A stretch of 64,000 nt of DNA from Trichuris trichiura (taxonomy: Eukaryota; Nematoda; Enoplea; Trichinellida; Trichuridae). Shown here piece by piece: positions 35,686 to 48,869 of this stretch (its first letter is position 1; each line of letters begins with the position of its first letter). The notes beneath the pieces are model-generated. The model was given only the letters and a program-made list of their open reading frames with translations, was not told where the DNA came from and made no database searches. The position numbers and the translations under genes were made by a program. The stretch covers positions 806,001-870,000 of the forward strand of contig JBAJFE010000005.1 in the NCBI GenBank assembly GCA_037903355.1. The letters are read 5' to 3'.

Positions 35686-38600
35686 CAGTGTGAGAAGTAG
35701 GAACAGTGGACCTGGAAAGCGGATAATAGTCAATGGGCGCTGGACAGTGGACACTGAACTGAGTGCAAAGACCGCGGCGACGAGCCCCCCATGTAGAAAA
35801 CAAGGTAGTGGGAATAAGTAGCGGGATGTGGTAGGAAGTGCTGTCCTGTTCCGGTCTGTGTGCGCGAAAATGACCCTGGAGCTGGACAGCGTAGGGTTTG
35901 AAGGGTGACACCTTCCTGACGGGAAAATAGGTAAGGCAGTAAGTGAGTATGCGCGGGAGAGGTTTGAGCTTGTGGTATCCATCAGTTTTCCCTTCTGAGC
36001 TCCCGCTGACCTTCCCATTTGTCGGGTAGGAGAGACAATAATAGTGGGTTTGAGATTGAGAATACTTGTGTTGTCGTATCGAACTATTATACCGTTGTCG
36101 TATTTTCGTTTGCTCCCTTCCGAATTGATTTCCCTCAAAAGTTTCGCTTTTCCCTTTGTTCGAAAGTGCAATTTGTTACAAATAAAAAATTTGAATTGTT
36201 CTATAAAAGTGTGATCTCTCAGCCGGTTGCATATCCGGAAAAAGAGTAAAGGTTGACGGCAAAATGCACTTACAGCCGGAAAAACCTTGAGCTCTTTACG
36301 TTTGATTGTAATGGAAATGAAATTTAATAGTCGCTTTCAGGTGAACAGCAACCGACATTTTGGAGACGTTGGCCTGTTTAGCAATTGTTGTAGACAAGGT
36401 AAGTTGAATTTAAAAAATTTCATTTGCAGGTGAAGTGTTTGTTGCTCGCGCAAACACCAGAATCACTAAATGGATAGGGAAAAGAAGTCAAAAAGGAACG
36501 AATAGGTATGAACGATAAATTTAAAACGTTATTGTTTCAGTTTAGCATTATGAAACGAAGGAATGGTGACAGTATGTTTAAAAAAAATTGCTCTCTCCTA
36601 AGCGGATTTGGTAAGAAACGTTCATATTGTGTAGTAAGTGTATTTGAGGATTGGAAACAAATGCAAATGGAAAAATGACGCTTCGTAAAAGGTAAGAAGG
36701 AAAAATTTTTTCGTTTTGAGTAAACTAAAAGTAAACTTTCAGATAATGTTACCGGAGGGAACTGAACTGAACATTTGTAAACAATGAAAACAGGTCAAAT
36801 TCGCTGTTCAAACAGAAAGGAAAAGTAATAGAGCCAAAGAGGTCTGTTAGTTTGCATCGAAGAAGCTACTCGGATGGAATGTAAACAGGAAAATCAGGTC
36901 AAATCGTACATTGACCGGGCTAAAGTAAGCGTTTTGCCTTATCTTTGTTACATCAGAGGTCAGATAACGGCCGTTAGTAGCTGCTGCTGATTTGCATAAT
37001 GTTAGGTCGTCTTGAAACTGTGATTAATAATATCATATGGACAGTGGTATATCATTGGTATGATCATCATTGTCATAGTCCTTCTACATTGGTAAGTATA
37101 TAAGTTAATTAGTTCTGTCATGGTGAATAAAAGTTGACAAACTGACGTTTTAGAGTAAGCGAACGGAAATTGGTGACGGCAAAGGAAACGATGAGTAAAA
37201 AGCTGATGAAATCTGGCATGAATTCAAGGTGTTAGAATTCACCACAATGGACACAAAGAAATGAATCAGTTGACGATGATTTGGTAAGTACCATTTGAAA
37301 AAGACCGATCGTTAGCTGAGACAAGCTTGGCATTTCTACTGGTCACATATATTGTGTGTGATAAAGGCATAGTCTGCGGTAAGCTGTCTTTTAAATTGTT
37401 ACAAAAAAATAGCTTTTGTTGCACGGATAGATGATGAATTATTTTTAGGCTAAAACAACACTTGCAGTTGTTGTAGTGTATTTCACTGTGATACTATTGC
37501 ATTCTATGTTTTGCATGCTGAATTGCATAATGAAATAAAGAAGTTTTGGGAGGGTCTTCGGGTGAAATGCCAAAGTAAAATGGACCCAAAGCAGTGTGCA
37601 TTGTTCTCGATGTCTTGGCAAAGTTTTGTCCCGTTTTGAAGTAATAACCGCCCATCCATACGTTGGTAGGGCATCCAGTTTCAGCCGAAAGTCAGAACCT
37701 ATAAGAAGAACTACACGACATTCTGTTCCATTGGTAAGAATTGATGTTTGCATGCCGGGTGTGTTAATAACATTGAAGTCTCACACATGGACTAATTGCA
37801 TGACAGTGATCTCATATATCTATTTGTGTGACATCTTCATGTATTACATCATGGCATGATATAGGCTTAAATGTGTCGCGTTGTGCTCGTACATAATTTT
37901 AAATGTATGGGATAGTATTGTTCTCACGTTTGACCGTTGGATTCTGGTTATGGGCTTGTAGGTTTTCATTAGAGGAGGTACGGTGTAGAAGTTGCGAAGT
38001 TTACAATGGTTAAAATTGTCTGCAATGGTTAACAAATGGTGTTATATGTTCACAAAGACACAATCCACAAATCGTTTGTCACGGACGCGATTACAAGGAA
38101 AGCAAAGTCGGAAAATGACCGCTCATTTGGCACAATCGGAGCAAAGGTGATGACAAAAAATATGTGAACTGTATGCAAACTCGGTTGGCCAATTGTGAGC
38201 AGCAGAGATTATTTTGAGAAAGGATAAAAAGTGCAAGGTGTGCCGAAAGAAGCAAATGGAAAAGTCACGAATTGAAAAAGTTAAAAAACAATTTAATGGG
38301 AATTGAAGAGCTCAAGCAAGATTACGCAATGCTAGCGGAAGAAAGCAGCAGCGACAAGCACAAGAATGGAAGGACTACTGTCACAAAGACAACAAAAAGC
38401 CTCAAGATCAACGACAAGCGCGACAGGGCAACATGCGACAGACTTGAAATGTACAGAGCAGTTGAAAAGAAAAGAAAGTTTAAAACCACAAGACATCCAC
38501 AGCAACTTTGGCATCTTCTGTCATCCTCACACTGACCAATGGACCTATGGACCTTCATGAAACATATTTTGCTCTGAAATGGGGATACTATGCCGTACCT

Positions 38601-39114
38601 TCTCTGATGGAAATGGACCGCATGTTGCCTATTCTTAAAAGGTACAAAACCTGACATTAGGAGTTGTACCACTTGCTTGTAACCCGTGGAGCCATACCAT
38701 TCCTCTGGTACCTATATACCTGCATGGGAAGTATGAATGTCGCTTCCATGGGTCTAAAATATCTAATGGAGTCCTATAACGTACAGCAGTCTAGTAGTGG
38801 GCATGATTCCTAGATGTATGATTGGAGTTGAGGCATACTTGTTAGATCGGCATGGAGTGTATAACCCCTGTGCTGATGGATGTTCTGGCACTGGCATGTT
38901 GCCTTCACGTAGAGGGTACATCTCCTACGAGCGTAAATGTTCTTGCATGAAAGGACCGTGCTGACAGTATGATAATCCAGCGAGAAAATTGTCATCGCTA
39001 ACATAGTCATTGCATGAAAAGGAGTCACTGTGCAAGTCCATAAAATCATCTCATGAGGATGTCACACAAATAGTAGCATCCAACACATTGCATGCTGGAG
39101 ATCACTGAAAAGTG
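35686..39114. other. Gene-poor stretch with many candidate small introns
   Basis: No recognised gene. From 36330 to 37740 the + strand holds a series of GTAAG/GTATG donors and pyrimidine-CAG acceptors spaced 30-60 bp apart. A fragment of the palindrome family (CATACGTTGGTAGGGCATCC) lies near 37650. The 87-aa + strand frame at 38272-38535 is charged (K/R/E/D rich) and unrecognised. Confidence 0.35.
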
Positions 39115-39640
39115 CATGTCGAAGTCATTACATCAAGGGGTACTCTCGAACCGCTTGTCAAAGTCATCGCATGCGAGAGTGCCCCTGTACATCATGTCAA
39201 AATAATCGCATGCGGAGGGTACCCTCAAAACCGCATGTCAGAATCACAGCATGAGGGGATATCCTCAAAATTGCATGTCAAAATCATCGCATGCGGAGGG
39301 TATCCTCAAAATTGCATGTCAAAATCATCGCATGTGGGGGGTACCCTCAAAATTGCATGTCAAAATCATCGCATGCGGAGGGTACCCTCAAAATTGCATG
39401 TCAAAGTCATCGCATGCGGGGGGTACCCTCAAAATTGCATGTCAAAATCACCGCATGCGGAGGGTACCCTCAAAATTGCATGTCAAAATCATCGCATGGG
39501 GGAAATACTCTAATCTGCATGTCAAAATCACTGCATAAGGGGAGTACCCCCAAAAATGCATGTCAAAATCAATGCATGACGGGGTACTCCCAAAATTTGC
39601 ATGTCAGAATGATCGCATGAGGGGATATGACTCATCCATC
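39115..39640 (+). repeat. 41-bp minisatellite, about 13 units
   Basis: Units of CATGTCAAAATCATCGCATG plus GCGGAGGGTACCCTCAAAATT-like sequence start at 39115, 39154, 39193, 39234, 39274, 39315, 39356, 39397, 39438, 39479, 39518, 39559 and 39600. The middle units (39274-39518) are nearly identical at exactly 41 bp; edge units are diverged and 39-41 bp long. Because 41 is not a multiple of three, the same peptide series is read in all three + frames, and all three are open for 95-133 codons. Confidence 0.92.
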
Positions 39641-41879
39641 CATCTCAGAAATAACCGCATGAGAGGCTGTCACTCGAAATGTCACTCGAAACGTGGTAAT
39701 GGGGAAGGAACCACGTGATCAAAAAAATCACACCAGGGGGAAGAAGGTTGCTCAAAAAAACCACTAAGTAAACAAAGACTTAAAAAACGCGCCGGATGCC
39801 GGCATAATACACTCGAATACAGGAGCGGATTCCCGATCCGTGCTAATACCAGGAATCGGATCCACCAATCGGACCGAAAGAACCTGGCCGAAGACAACCC
39901 CCCTCCCAGAAAATGAACCAGGAGAGAGAGAGAGACTGAGAATGAAAGACTGAATGAAAAGAACTGAACATGATGAGAGAAACAGCTCATCTGCTCAGAG
40001 GAGAGAAGATATGAGAGGAGACAAAATGAGAGAATGATGATCACGAGACGCGATCAGCTGAGAGCGCGATCCATAAGATGATTCCAGACCATGTCTTCGA
40101 ACAGGAGACGATGCTGAAGAGCGAAGTATGACAAAAAATTCACGATGTGAAAAAATCACATCATAAAACAGAGAGATTCATACCCAACACCAGGATATGA
40201 TCAGCTCTGTCAGAGATGATGAAGGAATGAAATGAGTTGCTGAGAAAAATCTCAGCGATGATATATGCTGAATTTGAAGACCAGTCCATTTCTTGTCCAC
40301 AGAATTTCCTTCGTCTTCGAAATGCGCTTAGGAAACAGACGGACATCGGTCGACTCTAAAAAATTTCTTCTCACTTGACGTCAGCAGAAGACAGACAATA
40401 CTAAACGAGCGAGTCCTTTCTGCCACAGGTATGACAATATTGACTGCTTGATCAGACGGATGAACAGCGACCCAAAATTTCCAAATTTTTTGGTCGTTTG
40501 ACAATTTGACGGATTGATCAGACGCACAAACAGCGACCCAAAATATCGAAATCTTTTTTTTCAGCTGTTTTCTTTTTTCATCCTAAAATATTGCAAAAAT
40601 CAACATAAGCAAAAAACGACAAATTTCTTACTTTAAAAAATAGTTTAAATGAAGTGTCCAGGGTCTTTTCAAAAAATAGTGCAATTGAACTGTCAAGCAT
40701 CTTTGACTCGTCCTCCGTTTTGAAATTGTTGTCCAGTTTTGACCGGTAGTCCTTTCCTTTTTTTCGTCCTCGTTTTTGGTCGATTAGACGATTGGCTGTC
40801 CGGAAAATTTTTTCTCCTCGATCCAATTTCGAATGGTCCTCTCGGTTTGAAATTGTCGTCCCCTTTTGAGCTGTCATCCTTTCCTTTTTTTCGTCCTCTT
40901 TTTTGGTCGAGTTTACGATCCGCTGTTTGGACAATTTTCTCTGCTCTCTTTTCACGAATTTCGAATGGTCGTTTCCTTTTAATTAGCCGTCAGCGAGATT
41001 CTAAAAGTTGAAAAAATGAAAGGTGTTTAAGACTAAAAGACTCACCATCTTTCATTCCAACATTGAACTGGTTTGTCCATCATCTTTTGAAGAATTCTTC
41101 ATTTCTGTCGATCATTTCCATATGGCACCGTCATCCTGTCGTCCTGTCCAGCGACTGGTCTTTTCCAAATGGATCCTCCAACCGGCAGCATTTACCACTG
41201 GAATGAACGAGCAGCGATCAGCAGTAGTCGCATAGGAGCAACTGCTCTGCAAGTCGGAACGAGCGAACACTGATTTTGAGCGTCTGGGTCTCGGCCACAA
41301 TACTTTAGTGGTATGCAAATCACTGATTGACCTGATAAAAGGTCGTTTCAATAACCCACTTACTATTGACACATTGCTTGCAAGTATAGAATTTTATCGT
41401 TTCAGCGTATAAGAGGTTAAGCTACATCTTACAAGTGCAAACATTAGCACTGACTACTATACGATTAAAGCAAACAAATGCTCAAACAATTTCTTCCCTC
41501 TGGCTGATATAATGAACTGATAACCTATTTCGTTGACCTTGAAGAACGATCGTATTTACTCAGTTAGAATGATATTTACTCTGATTGTATAAACATTGGG
41601 AGCAAAGAACGTTTTGAAATATGATTATCCCTTTAAAAAGATATGATTTTGACGAATTCCTAAATGCTTAGTCTGATAACGTTCACTTAAAAGTGGTGCA
41701 ATTTCTTCAGTAAGCGATAGGAAAAGGAAAACAAGAATAATTTTATCGAGTAAAAGAAAAAATAATACTCTTTTCCGTCAATTAGAATCTACAGTATTTC
41801 AAATTTACTCTAAAAAACGTTGGTTGAACAGAGACTGACTGCTGTGCATACAGCATTTTACAACCTTAAAATCCATGGC
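39641..41879. other. Low-complexity and small-duplication stretch
   Basis: A 55-60-bp direct duplication (TGATCAGACGGATGAACAGC type) lies at about 40447-40555. A ~128-bp pyrimidine-rich duplication lies at about 40718-40970 (two copies of CCTTTCCTTTTTTTCGTCCT with following sequence). Frames across the latter (for example 40578-40955 minus) inherit the repeat and are unlikely to be genes. Confidence 0.45.
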
Positions 41880-42330
41880 AACTGATAAAAGAACTGAAAG
41901 AGGCTTTGTTCTTAAAACAAATTTACTTTTTGATGTTCCGTCTTTAATGGGGAACTAAATTACTGGTTTTCACGGGTGTATCCGTTTTCATGTTGGGTAT
42001 ACGTCACTTATTATCCTTAGGAATTTGAATGACAAAGTTGCGGTAGATTTCGTGAACGGTCAGTTTCATGGGCAACTAGCAATCGTCATTGAAAAAGAAA
42101 AATAAATTTAGGCTGGTTTTCCGGGCAAACTACTTAACACATGAAAAACTTCCAAATAACTGCGTGCATTACTCCATTATTGTACTATTCAAAAAGATAC
42201 GACGTATTGTTTTCTCATCTTTTCTTACCAAGTAGAGCTTTCAGGGCGGATTGTTGCTCGTCATTAACGCTGATTCAAAGGACCTTCGACAGGGTGCGAT
42301 AAACCCTAAATCTCAACTTAATAAGAAAAC
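41880..42330 (+). pseudogene. Decayed Penelope-like reverse transcriptase fragment A
   Basis: The DNA around 41930-42130 aligns by eye with the better preserved relic at 59036 (shared peptide pieces FDVP, GFH, IIL and FHGQ), but it is broken by stops and frameshifts. A GAGCTTTCAGGGC...GCTCGTCATT block follows at about 42234-42270, and the sequence after that block matches the one after relic C (about 62963). It is a dead fragment with no intact catalytic motif. Confidence 0.5.
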
Positions 42331-43290
42331 ATTAGCAAGAATAATTACATGTCTAAATACAAGTTGTGCTTTTATGGAAACGTTATATTCACAATAAAAT
42401 AGAATCACGATTTAAGAGTTTTTATCGTAAAGGATTTATATTCACAGCTATCCATTGTACGTGGGAATTAACTGGTGAAAGTTTGCTGAAAGGTCAATTA
42501 TTTTCCAGTTTCTGATTTGGCCATCGTTTAAACTCCATTTAAACCCGTTGAAGTTTGTATGTAGTGTGGTGTGCTCTATGTTGGCAGAAAATTGTCTTCG
42601 ATAATTTTTTCTTCCTTCTTTTCTACCGTTTTGTTTCTGACATTTTGTTCCTTCTTTCTCTTTCCCTTCGTTCGCATTTTTCTACCTTATTCCTCTCCTT
42701 CTTCTTTAATACTTCTTTGTCCTTTCTTTTATTCTTTCTCACCTTTCCCATGGTGCCTTCTATGCTTCCTTTCCGTCTTTCATATCATCCTGGTTTCTAC
42801 GGCTTTCTTCTTCCATCGCTTCATTCTTGTCCACTTGCCACTATGAATTGTACTCATTTGCGTTTCGTTCATTATTCTTTTGTTCTTTCTTTACCTCAAT
42901 TTTACTGCATTCTTAAAGTTTCCAGCAAACATCACAGTTGTTCGCTTTATCTGTTTGCTTCTCTACTCATACCTTTTATACACCGCCAACTTCAACCTGT
43001 TTAAAGACAGCTCAAACGATGAGCATTTTTGAAACTAGAAAACAATTCGCAATACCCACTTTTCTGAAAACATTTACTTTAAATCTAAAACTGCAAGAAA
43101 TCTATCATTCTCTTCTATAATTAATCCACGTCATACTGTTTATGTACGTTACTTTTCACGTTTAACTGCAAATACATAACATTATCCCGACGATGACAAA
43201 ATAACCTTTCAAGTCAGAGTGACTCGCTTTCTTTTCACGCAACTCTCACATTCAGCTGCAGTCAACATGCACCCTTTCTAATTAACCTAA
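42331..43290. other. Intergenic, with a pyrimidine-rich tract
   Basis: The T/C-rich tract at about 42590-42910 opens a 149-codon + strand frame (42555-43004) that is all F, L, S and P by composition. It has no recognisable features and is not called as a gene. Confidence 0.4.
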
Positions 43291-46150
43291 ACACACTTTT
43301 TTTTCCAAATGAAATAAATTTACGCACAGTTAAAATATAAAGTCTCAGTTTGACGTGCCTTCTTTTGACGCAAAAGAGAAAAGACGTTCCGTGTCTGTTT
43401 GGCACCTTTTTGTGACGCGAAACGGTTTCACGCAGCCTCCGGTAGCGTTCTCGCAGACAAAAAACTTGTCCACGCGCTCCGGAGGTCTCACAACTATTTT
43501 TGAAATTAGTGGTACCTGCTTTTCCTTTACCTACTGTACTATTAATCCAAAAACTAGCATTTTATCGTATTTCCAACTGTCCGTTGATCGCACGACCGCT
43601 GAAAAATTGAAATGGCACTAACCGTAAGTATAGGGGCACTATATTAGCTAGTAAAAACTTCCTGCATGCGCCCCTCAGAATATACAAGTGCGGCTCCATT
43701 GGAGCACCACTATCAAGACAATTGGCAGATTCCAAAGCTCCATAGCGCGACAGCACGGCCATCTGTTCGCTATACGCATTAAGGAATACGATTGTGCCCG
43801 CAACATTCCATTTCGTTTCGGATGAAGCGATGGCGCAAAAAACTGCTTCGTTCGCGCTCAGCCTTTCCTTATCCTTTTTTGCAGAAAAGTTTTGACGCGT
43901 CTGTAGCCGTCTCGAAAATAAAACCGTTCTCCTGCGAGCGTTTGAGGGCTAGTGACAATTTTTGAAAATTCTGCTCCCTTCTCATCGTTAACCTACTGTA
44001 CGAAAAATGTAAAACCAGAATTTTTTCATATCGCCAGCATCCCGTAGCCCAAACGATCTCAGAAAAATCCGAACTATGCTCTCTATAAGTATGGGCCTAT
44101 GATACTCCCTACTTAAACTACTTCGTCCATGCGCACCCCGGCTATACAAGAGCGGTTTTGGTCAAACACCGCCCCACCCACCGAAACCTATAGCTTCCAG
44201 AAGCCAGAATAATGCAGAAATACGCTTATGCCGGCTGCGTTAGATTTGGATTCAAATGAAGCCATCGCGCAAAAAAAACGGCTCATTATAGTTCTGCGTT
44301 ACCGTTCCCATAACGGAGAACCGATACAGCGCTATTGAAGCGCTCTCGCGCACAAAACACTAGTCGGGCGCGCAGAGGAAGGCCTATGAGTATTTTTGAA
44401 AAACGTGGTACCTGCTTTTAGTACATCTACTGTACGAAGAAAGAAATTTCTCCTATTTCCAGCCTCCCGAGGCTCGAAAAGTCCGAATGCTGCTCTCCAT
44501 AAGTATAGGAACATAATACTCGCTACGTAAACTTGTTCGTCCATGCGCGGCCAGTGAATAGAAGAGCGTCTTTCGTCGATCACCGCGACAAACGAAACTT
44601 ACAGCTTCCAAAGCCTCTATCCGAGTCAGAGCATCCATTTAACAGCAAGAAGGATGCACCGAACACGTTTTTGAGCACTCCTCTCGGTTTAGTTTCAAAT
44701 GAAGCCATCGAGCAGAAGAACAGGCTCCCTATCGGTCCGCGTATCAAATCCCACTCCGCAAGAAAGCTACAGCGCTACTACAGCCCTCTAGCTCACAAAA
44801 AACTTTTTCACCGCGCATGCGACGCCTAATTAGGAATTTTGAAAATACTGGTACCTGCTTTTCGTTCATCTACTGTATGAAGAATGTAAAAAGACACGCT
44901 TTCATGTTTTTGGTCTCCCGTTGCACAAACAAGATCAAAAAACAGGAATATGGCTCTGCATAGGTATACGCGCATAATATTCAGCAGTTAAACTTCTTCA
45001 TTACCGTGCCCCCAGGGCAAGGAAAAACAACTTCAGTCAAACACCGCCATCAGGAAGTCTAACAGCTTCTAAGACTCGTACGCGACTCAACACAGCTGTA
45101 TAAAACCTAGTACGGTGCATGATTTGGTTTCTGTGGCCACTTTCCATTTCTGCTCGAATGATGGGATCACGAGCGAAAACAGGATGAGTTTCCCTCAGTG
45201 TTCTTGTTCCCACTACGCAGGAGCATCACAGCGGTTCTACGGTTCTTTCACGGACGAAAGACCTATCCGGCGCGCAGCGGACAGCCTGCGAGCGTTGTTG
45301 AAAATATCGATACCTGCGTTTTGTTCACCTACTGTACCAAGAATGTAAAAAAGAAGCATTTCTTGTTTTCGGCCGCGGATTGTCCAAAGGAGCGACGAAA
45401 AATCTCAACATTGCTCTCCATAAGTATAGCGACATAATATTCGCTAGCTAAAGTCCTTCCTCCATGCGCGTTGAATGTATAGAAGAGCGGCTTGCGTCGA
45501 ACACCGCCAGGGGAACAAACGAAATCTACAGCTTCCAAAGTTTCTACGCGACCCAAAGTAGCTATTTAAAAAAAGGAATGATGCAGGAATACTTTTCTGC
45601 CCGCTGCACTCTGTTTAATTTCAAATGAAACCATCGCGCAGGAAAACAGCCTCATTACCGGTCGGCACTTCCGTTCCCATTCCGCAGGACCATTACAGCT
45701 CCACTGTAGCCACCTCGCCGAAAAAGATTTTTCCAACGCGCAGGGGACGGCCTGTGAGTATTTTTGAAGCTACTGCCACCTGCTTTTCGTTCATCTACTG
45801 TAGGAAAAATGTAAAAAGAGAAGTTTTTTGTATTTTTGGCTTTTCGTTCATTACTTGGCCTCTGAAAACTAGGAATATGGCTCCGCTTAACTATAGGCGC
45901 ATACTATTCGCCAGTTAAACTACGTCTTCTAGGTGCCTCCAGGTTTTAGAAGAGCAACTTTAGACGATCACGGCCATCAACAGATATAATGGCGTCGAGG
46001 AGTCGTACAGGAACAAACACAGCTGTCTTAAATATAGAACATTTCAGGATTATGTTTCTGGCGCTACTTTCCATATCGCATCGAAAGGGAAAGCGATCGC
46101 TCAGAAAAGAAGGCCGCTGTTGCTGAGCCTTTCGTTTCCCATTCAGCTAA
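43290..46150. repeat. 450-bp satellite, block A (about 6 monomers)
   Basis: Monomer landmarks resembling GGTACCTGCTTTTCGTTCAT occur at 43511, 43971, 44407, 44850, 45309 and 45775, spacing 436-466 bp. Other shared parts are CATAATATTCGCTAGTTAAA and GAAGCCATCGCGCAGAAAAAC. The left flank (43270-43430, with repeated TTTGACGC motifs) recurs at 46965-47115. Monomers are roughly 65-80 percent alike by eye. Each keeps part of a shared minus-strand frame. Confidence 0.88.
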
Positions 46151-47115
46151 ATGATCCTTGAAAGACGATCAAGGAAGACAGATTTTTAACAAATTTCACA
46201 CTAACGATCACTGAAAAGAAACAGCGGAATGAAAACCATAACCGTAAACGATCTTTCCAGATATCGGTACATTAGAGGAAAAGATTAGGGAATTAGGAAA
46301 GTCTCTTAAATTTTATTTAAAGAACAAAAAGGTCACCCAATATCTACTCCATAATCGGAAGCGACGAACTCTTAGTTTCGGAGGACAAACGTTAAGGCAT
46401 CTTGTACGTAGTTGAATGCAGCTGTTCGAACCTTTATGCAGAAGAAACTGAGCTAAACGTAAGTGAGCGATTCAAAGAAGATAAGAAACATTTAATCTGG
46501 TTTAAATTTACTCATTTGAGGAGCAATGTCTCGTCGGTTTAACACACTGAGCATTATAACAAAAAATTACATACGTACATTCATCATTAACAAAAATTCA
46601 GTCTGCAAGAATTACTAAACCGACGCGGCCAATAAACAACCCAACCATGATCCCTCATTATTGCTATTTTTGAAAATCATAAACGCTGATAAGAAAATTT
46701 TGCTGTGCGGAAAGAACTGCATCGCAAAATTGCGCTGTTCTACAGCATATGGAGAATCACATTGAACATGCAATAGATTAGAGTCTCAGCTACAGGGTGA
46801 ATAATTTGACCAATCAGTCAATGAAAAAAATGGAAAGGTAAAGAATGGGTATAAGTTCGTACTCTAATAAATTGCAGCAGGACAAAGCCAACCCTTTTGT
46901 CCCTATACGCTGAAAACACTGTTCTCTCCCGCCTAATTCACACTCCATCGGTCGACTAGTTAAGCTAAACACACCTTTTCTTCCCAAATGAAACAAATTT
47001 ACGCACAGTTAAAATATGACGTCTCAGTTTGACGTGCCTTCTTTTGACGCAAAAGTGAAAAGGCGTTATGTGTCTGTTTGGCGCGCCTTTTTGTGACGCG
47101 AAACGTTGTTCGAAT
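46150..47115. repeat. Duplicated right flank of satellite block A
   Basis: Sequence from AAGGAAGACAGATTTTTAAC onward matches 57170-58000, including GTTTCGGAGGACAAACG / GTTTCGGAGGATAAACG and ACACTCCATCGGT. After it, 46965-47115 repeats the left flank at 43270-43430, so the larger unit is flank-array-flank. No conserved reading frame is visible. Confidence 0.7.
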
Positions 47116-48590
47116 GTTATGCCATTGGCATAACTTGGAAATTAATTAACAGAAGCACCAATACGTCTTCTCAAGTTCTGACGGTTCGGTATTGCTTTTT
47201 TTTTAAGTGGAACCTAACCTATCAAAATTTGCTGAAGCCTCGCGTGCGCGCGCAAAGTGAATAGGCGAAACTCGGGATTGGAAGGTAAGAATGGTAAGTT
47301 TAAATCCCGAATATGCATGTTGTCCAATTGGAAAAATCCCTTAACGTTCGGAACTTTCGCAAAGGCCTAATTGTCGAATAGGAGGAGTCTGAATCCCGAA
47401 AGTCAAATTTCAGGCATGGCTTAGAGCGAAGAAATAAGGAGGAATAATAAGCATTGAAGCTCGTTTACAGAGGTAGCAAGTACGAAGATTTCCTCATAGT
47501 CGAAAGATATGCCTCCTATTTAAAGCAAACGTTTTCTCATTCGGGCTACTGCAGTTGAAGTTTGACTTTTTCGGGATTATGGCTCTGTCAGGATGCCTTT
47601 CTATTTGGCTACTTGCCCTTTCGGGAATTGAACCGCCGCAAAGGTTCCGAGCATTGAGATACTTTTTCCTGTTTGACAATAGGTAAAAACGAGAAATTTG
47701 AGCCTATTCGGGATTTTCTGCTTTTCGGTCTTACGACTTCCACTGGTTCCAATTGGATGTTCAAAGCCACATACTTAAGAAAAAATAAAAGCTTTGAGAG
47801 AATTTCCACTCAATACTATCCGCCAACGTTCCGATAGCGTACAGGTACAATTGTTGTAGATGTTAGCTGGGTATGATCCAAAAAAAAATCCATGGCTCAC
47901 TTTTGAGTATGTTCAAATTTTGAAATACGCTTTCCAGGGACGTGATAATCACGTGCCTGGAAAGCTGTTGCTGCTGTACTTTTATTTTACCAATGGGAAA
48001 AAGGTTGTGTGCCAAAAATAAGCCTTTTCCGCCTATGTTGACCGGGAACTTCTTCCAAATGTGATGCCTACGTAGCGAAAAGTAAAACATACGCGTAATA
48101 TTCGGCACTTCTGATTCGCAGGTTAGTAGAGGAAACTTATTCCTTCATTGCTAATTAAAGCCGAAGACAAACAATGCTAAATTGTACGCTATTTCGCCTG
48201 CGACATAAAGCAACGAGTAAGCGATGTTCGCCGAGTCTTAGTCGCATCGAATATTCTCCTTACCGCGTCTTGTGTGATTACAAAAGTGCCCTCAACGTAA
48301 TGTATAAAACTACCGTATAATTTTGGCAAAAAAGAGAAAAAAAGCTGCTTTTTCTGCGAAACGTTTCGGGAGGGGACGAGTTTGGTAGTACGAAAAGCAT
48401 TAGGCCGCCGGTGCGATTGAGGGCCCAATTAGCAACCAATCAGGGACCTGCTTTTAACTAACTACCGTATATCGCTGACGGGCAATCAAGAAAACCTATT
48501 CGAAATAAGTTCTCCGCCGCGCACTGTTTAAAGTATTTTTTTCTGAAAAACAAATTTCCTTACAACTCCATTGGTAAACGAAAATATATA
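47116..48590. other. Intergenic between satellite blocks
   Basis: About 1.5 kb with scattered, partly inverted CCCGAAA/TTTCGGG motifs at 47270-47730, giving a loose foldback. No gene is supported. Confidence 0.35.
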
Positions 48591-48776
48591 CAGTAGAACC
48601 TCCTTAAGTTGAGCACCCAAGGGACCGGGAAAAACTGGTCAACATAGGAGGTGGTCAACATAAGAGGCTGTGGGTGTATTATAATATTAACGTGCGGACC
48701 AACCAAGTGGTCAAAATTGGGTCAACTTAGGGAGGTGGTCGACATAGAGAGGTGGTCAACTTCGGAGGTTCTACTG
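48591..48776. mobile_element. 186-bp MITE with TA target, Tc1/mariner-pogo type
   Basis: The ends CAGTAGAACCTCC and, inverted, GGAGGTTCTACTG form terminal repeats, extended imperfectly through TTAAGTTGA / TCAACTTCG. TA dinucleotides lie directly outside both ends (48589-48590, 48777-48778), as expected for a TA-targeting element. The inside is made of repeated GGTGGTCAACAT units and has no coding capacity, so it is a non-autonomous element moved by a transposase from elsewhere. Confidence 0.88.
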
Positions 48777-48869
48777 TACTTGAATATCAAAAAATAAGAG
48801 TTGTCAGGCAGTTTACAGAAGTACACAAGGTTACTGTAGAAAGTTGCTTAGCGGTTGCGTAAACGTTAG

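Noticed and set aside
35527..36171. 214-codon minus-strand frame with RHATHD repeats
   Set aside because: Its C-terminal half is the decamer repeat, and the remainder shows no protein family.
39115..39640. CRISPR array
   Set aside because: Units are contiguous 41-bp tandem repeats without unique spacers, in a eukaryotic genome.
40578..40955. Lys/Glu-rich 125-aa minus-strand frame
   Set aside because: It lies across a 128-bp pyrimidine-rich tandem duplication and carries the same peptide twice; best explained as repeat.
42555..43004. 149-codon hydrophobic + strand frame
   Set aside because: It follows a pyrimidine-rich tract; composition alone explains the F/L/S content and lack of stops.
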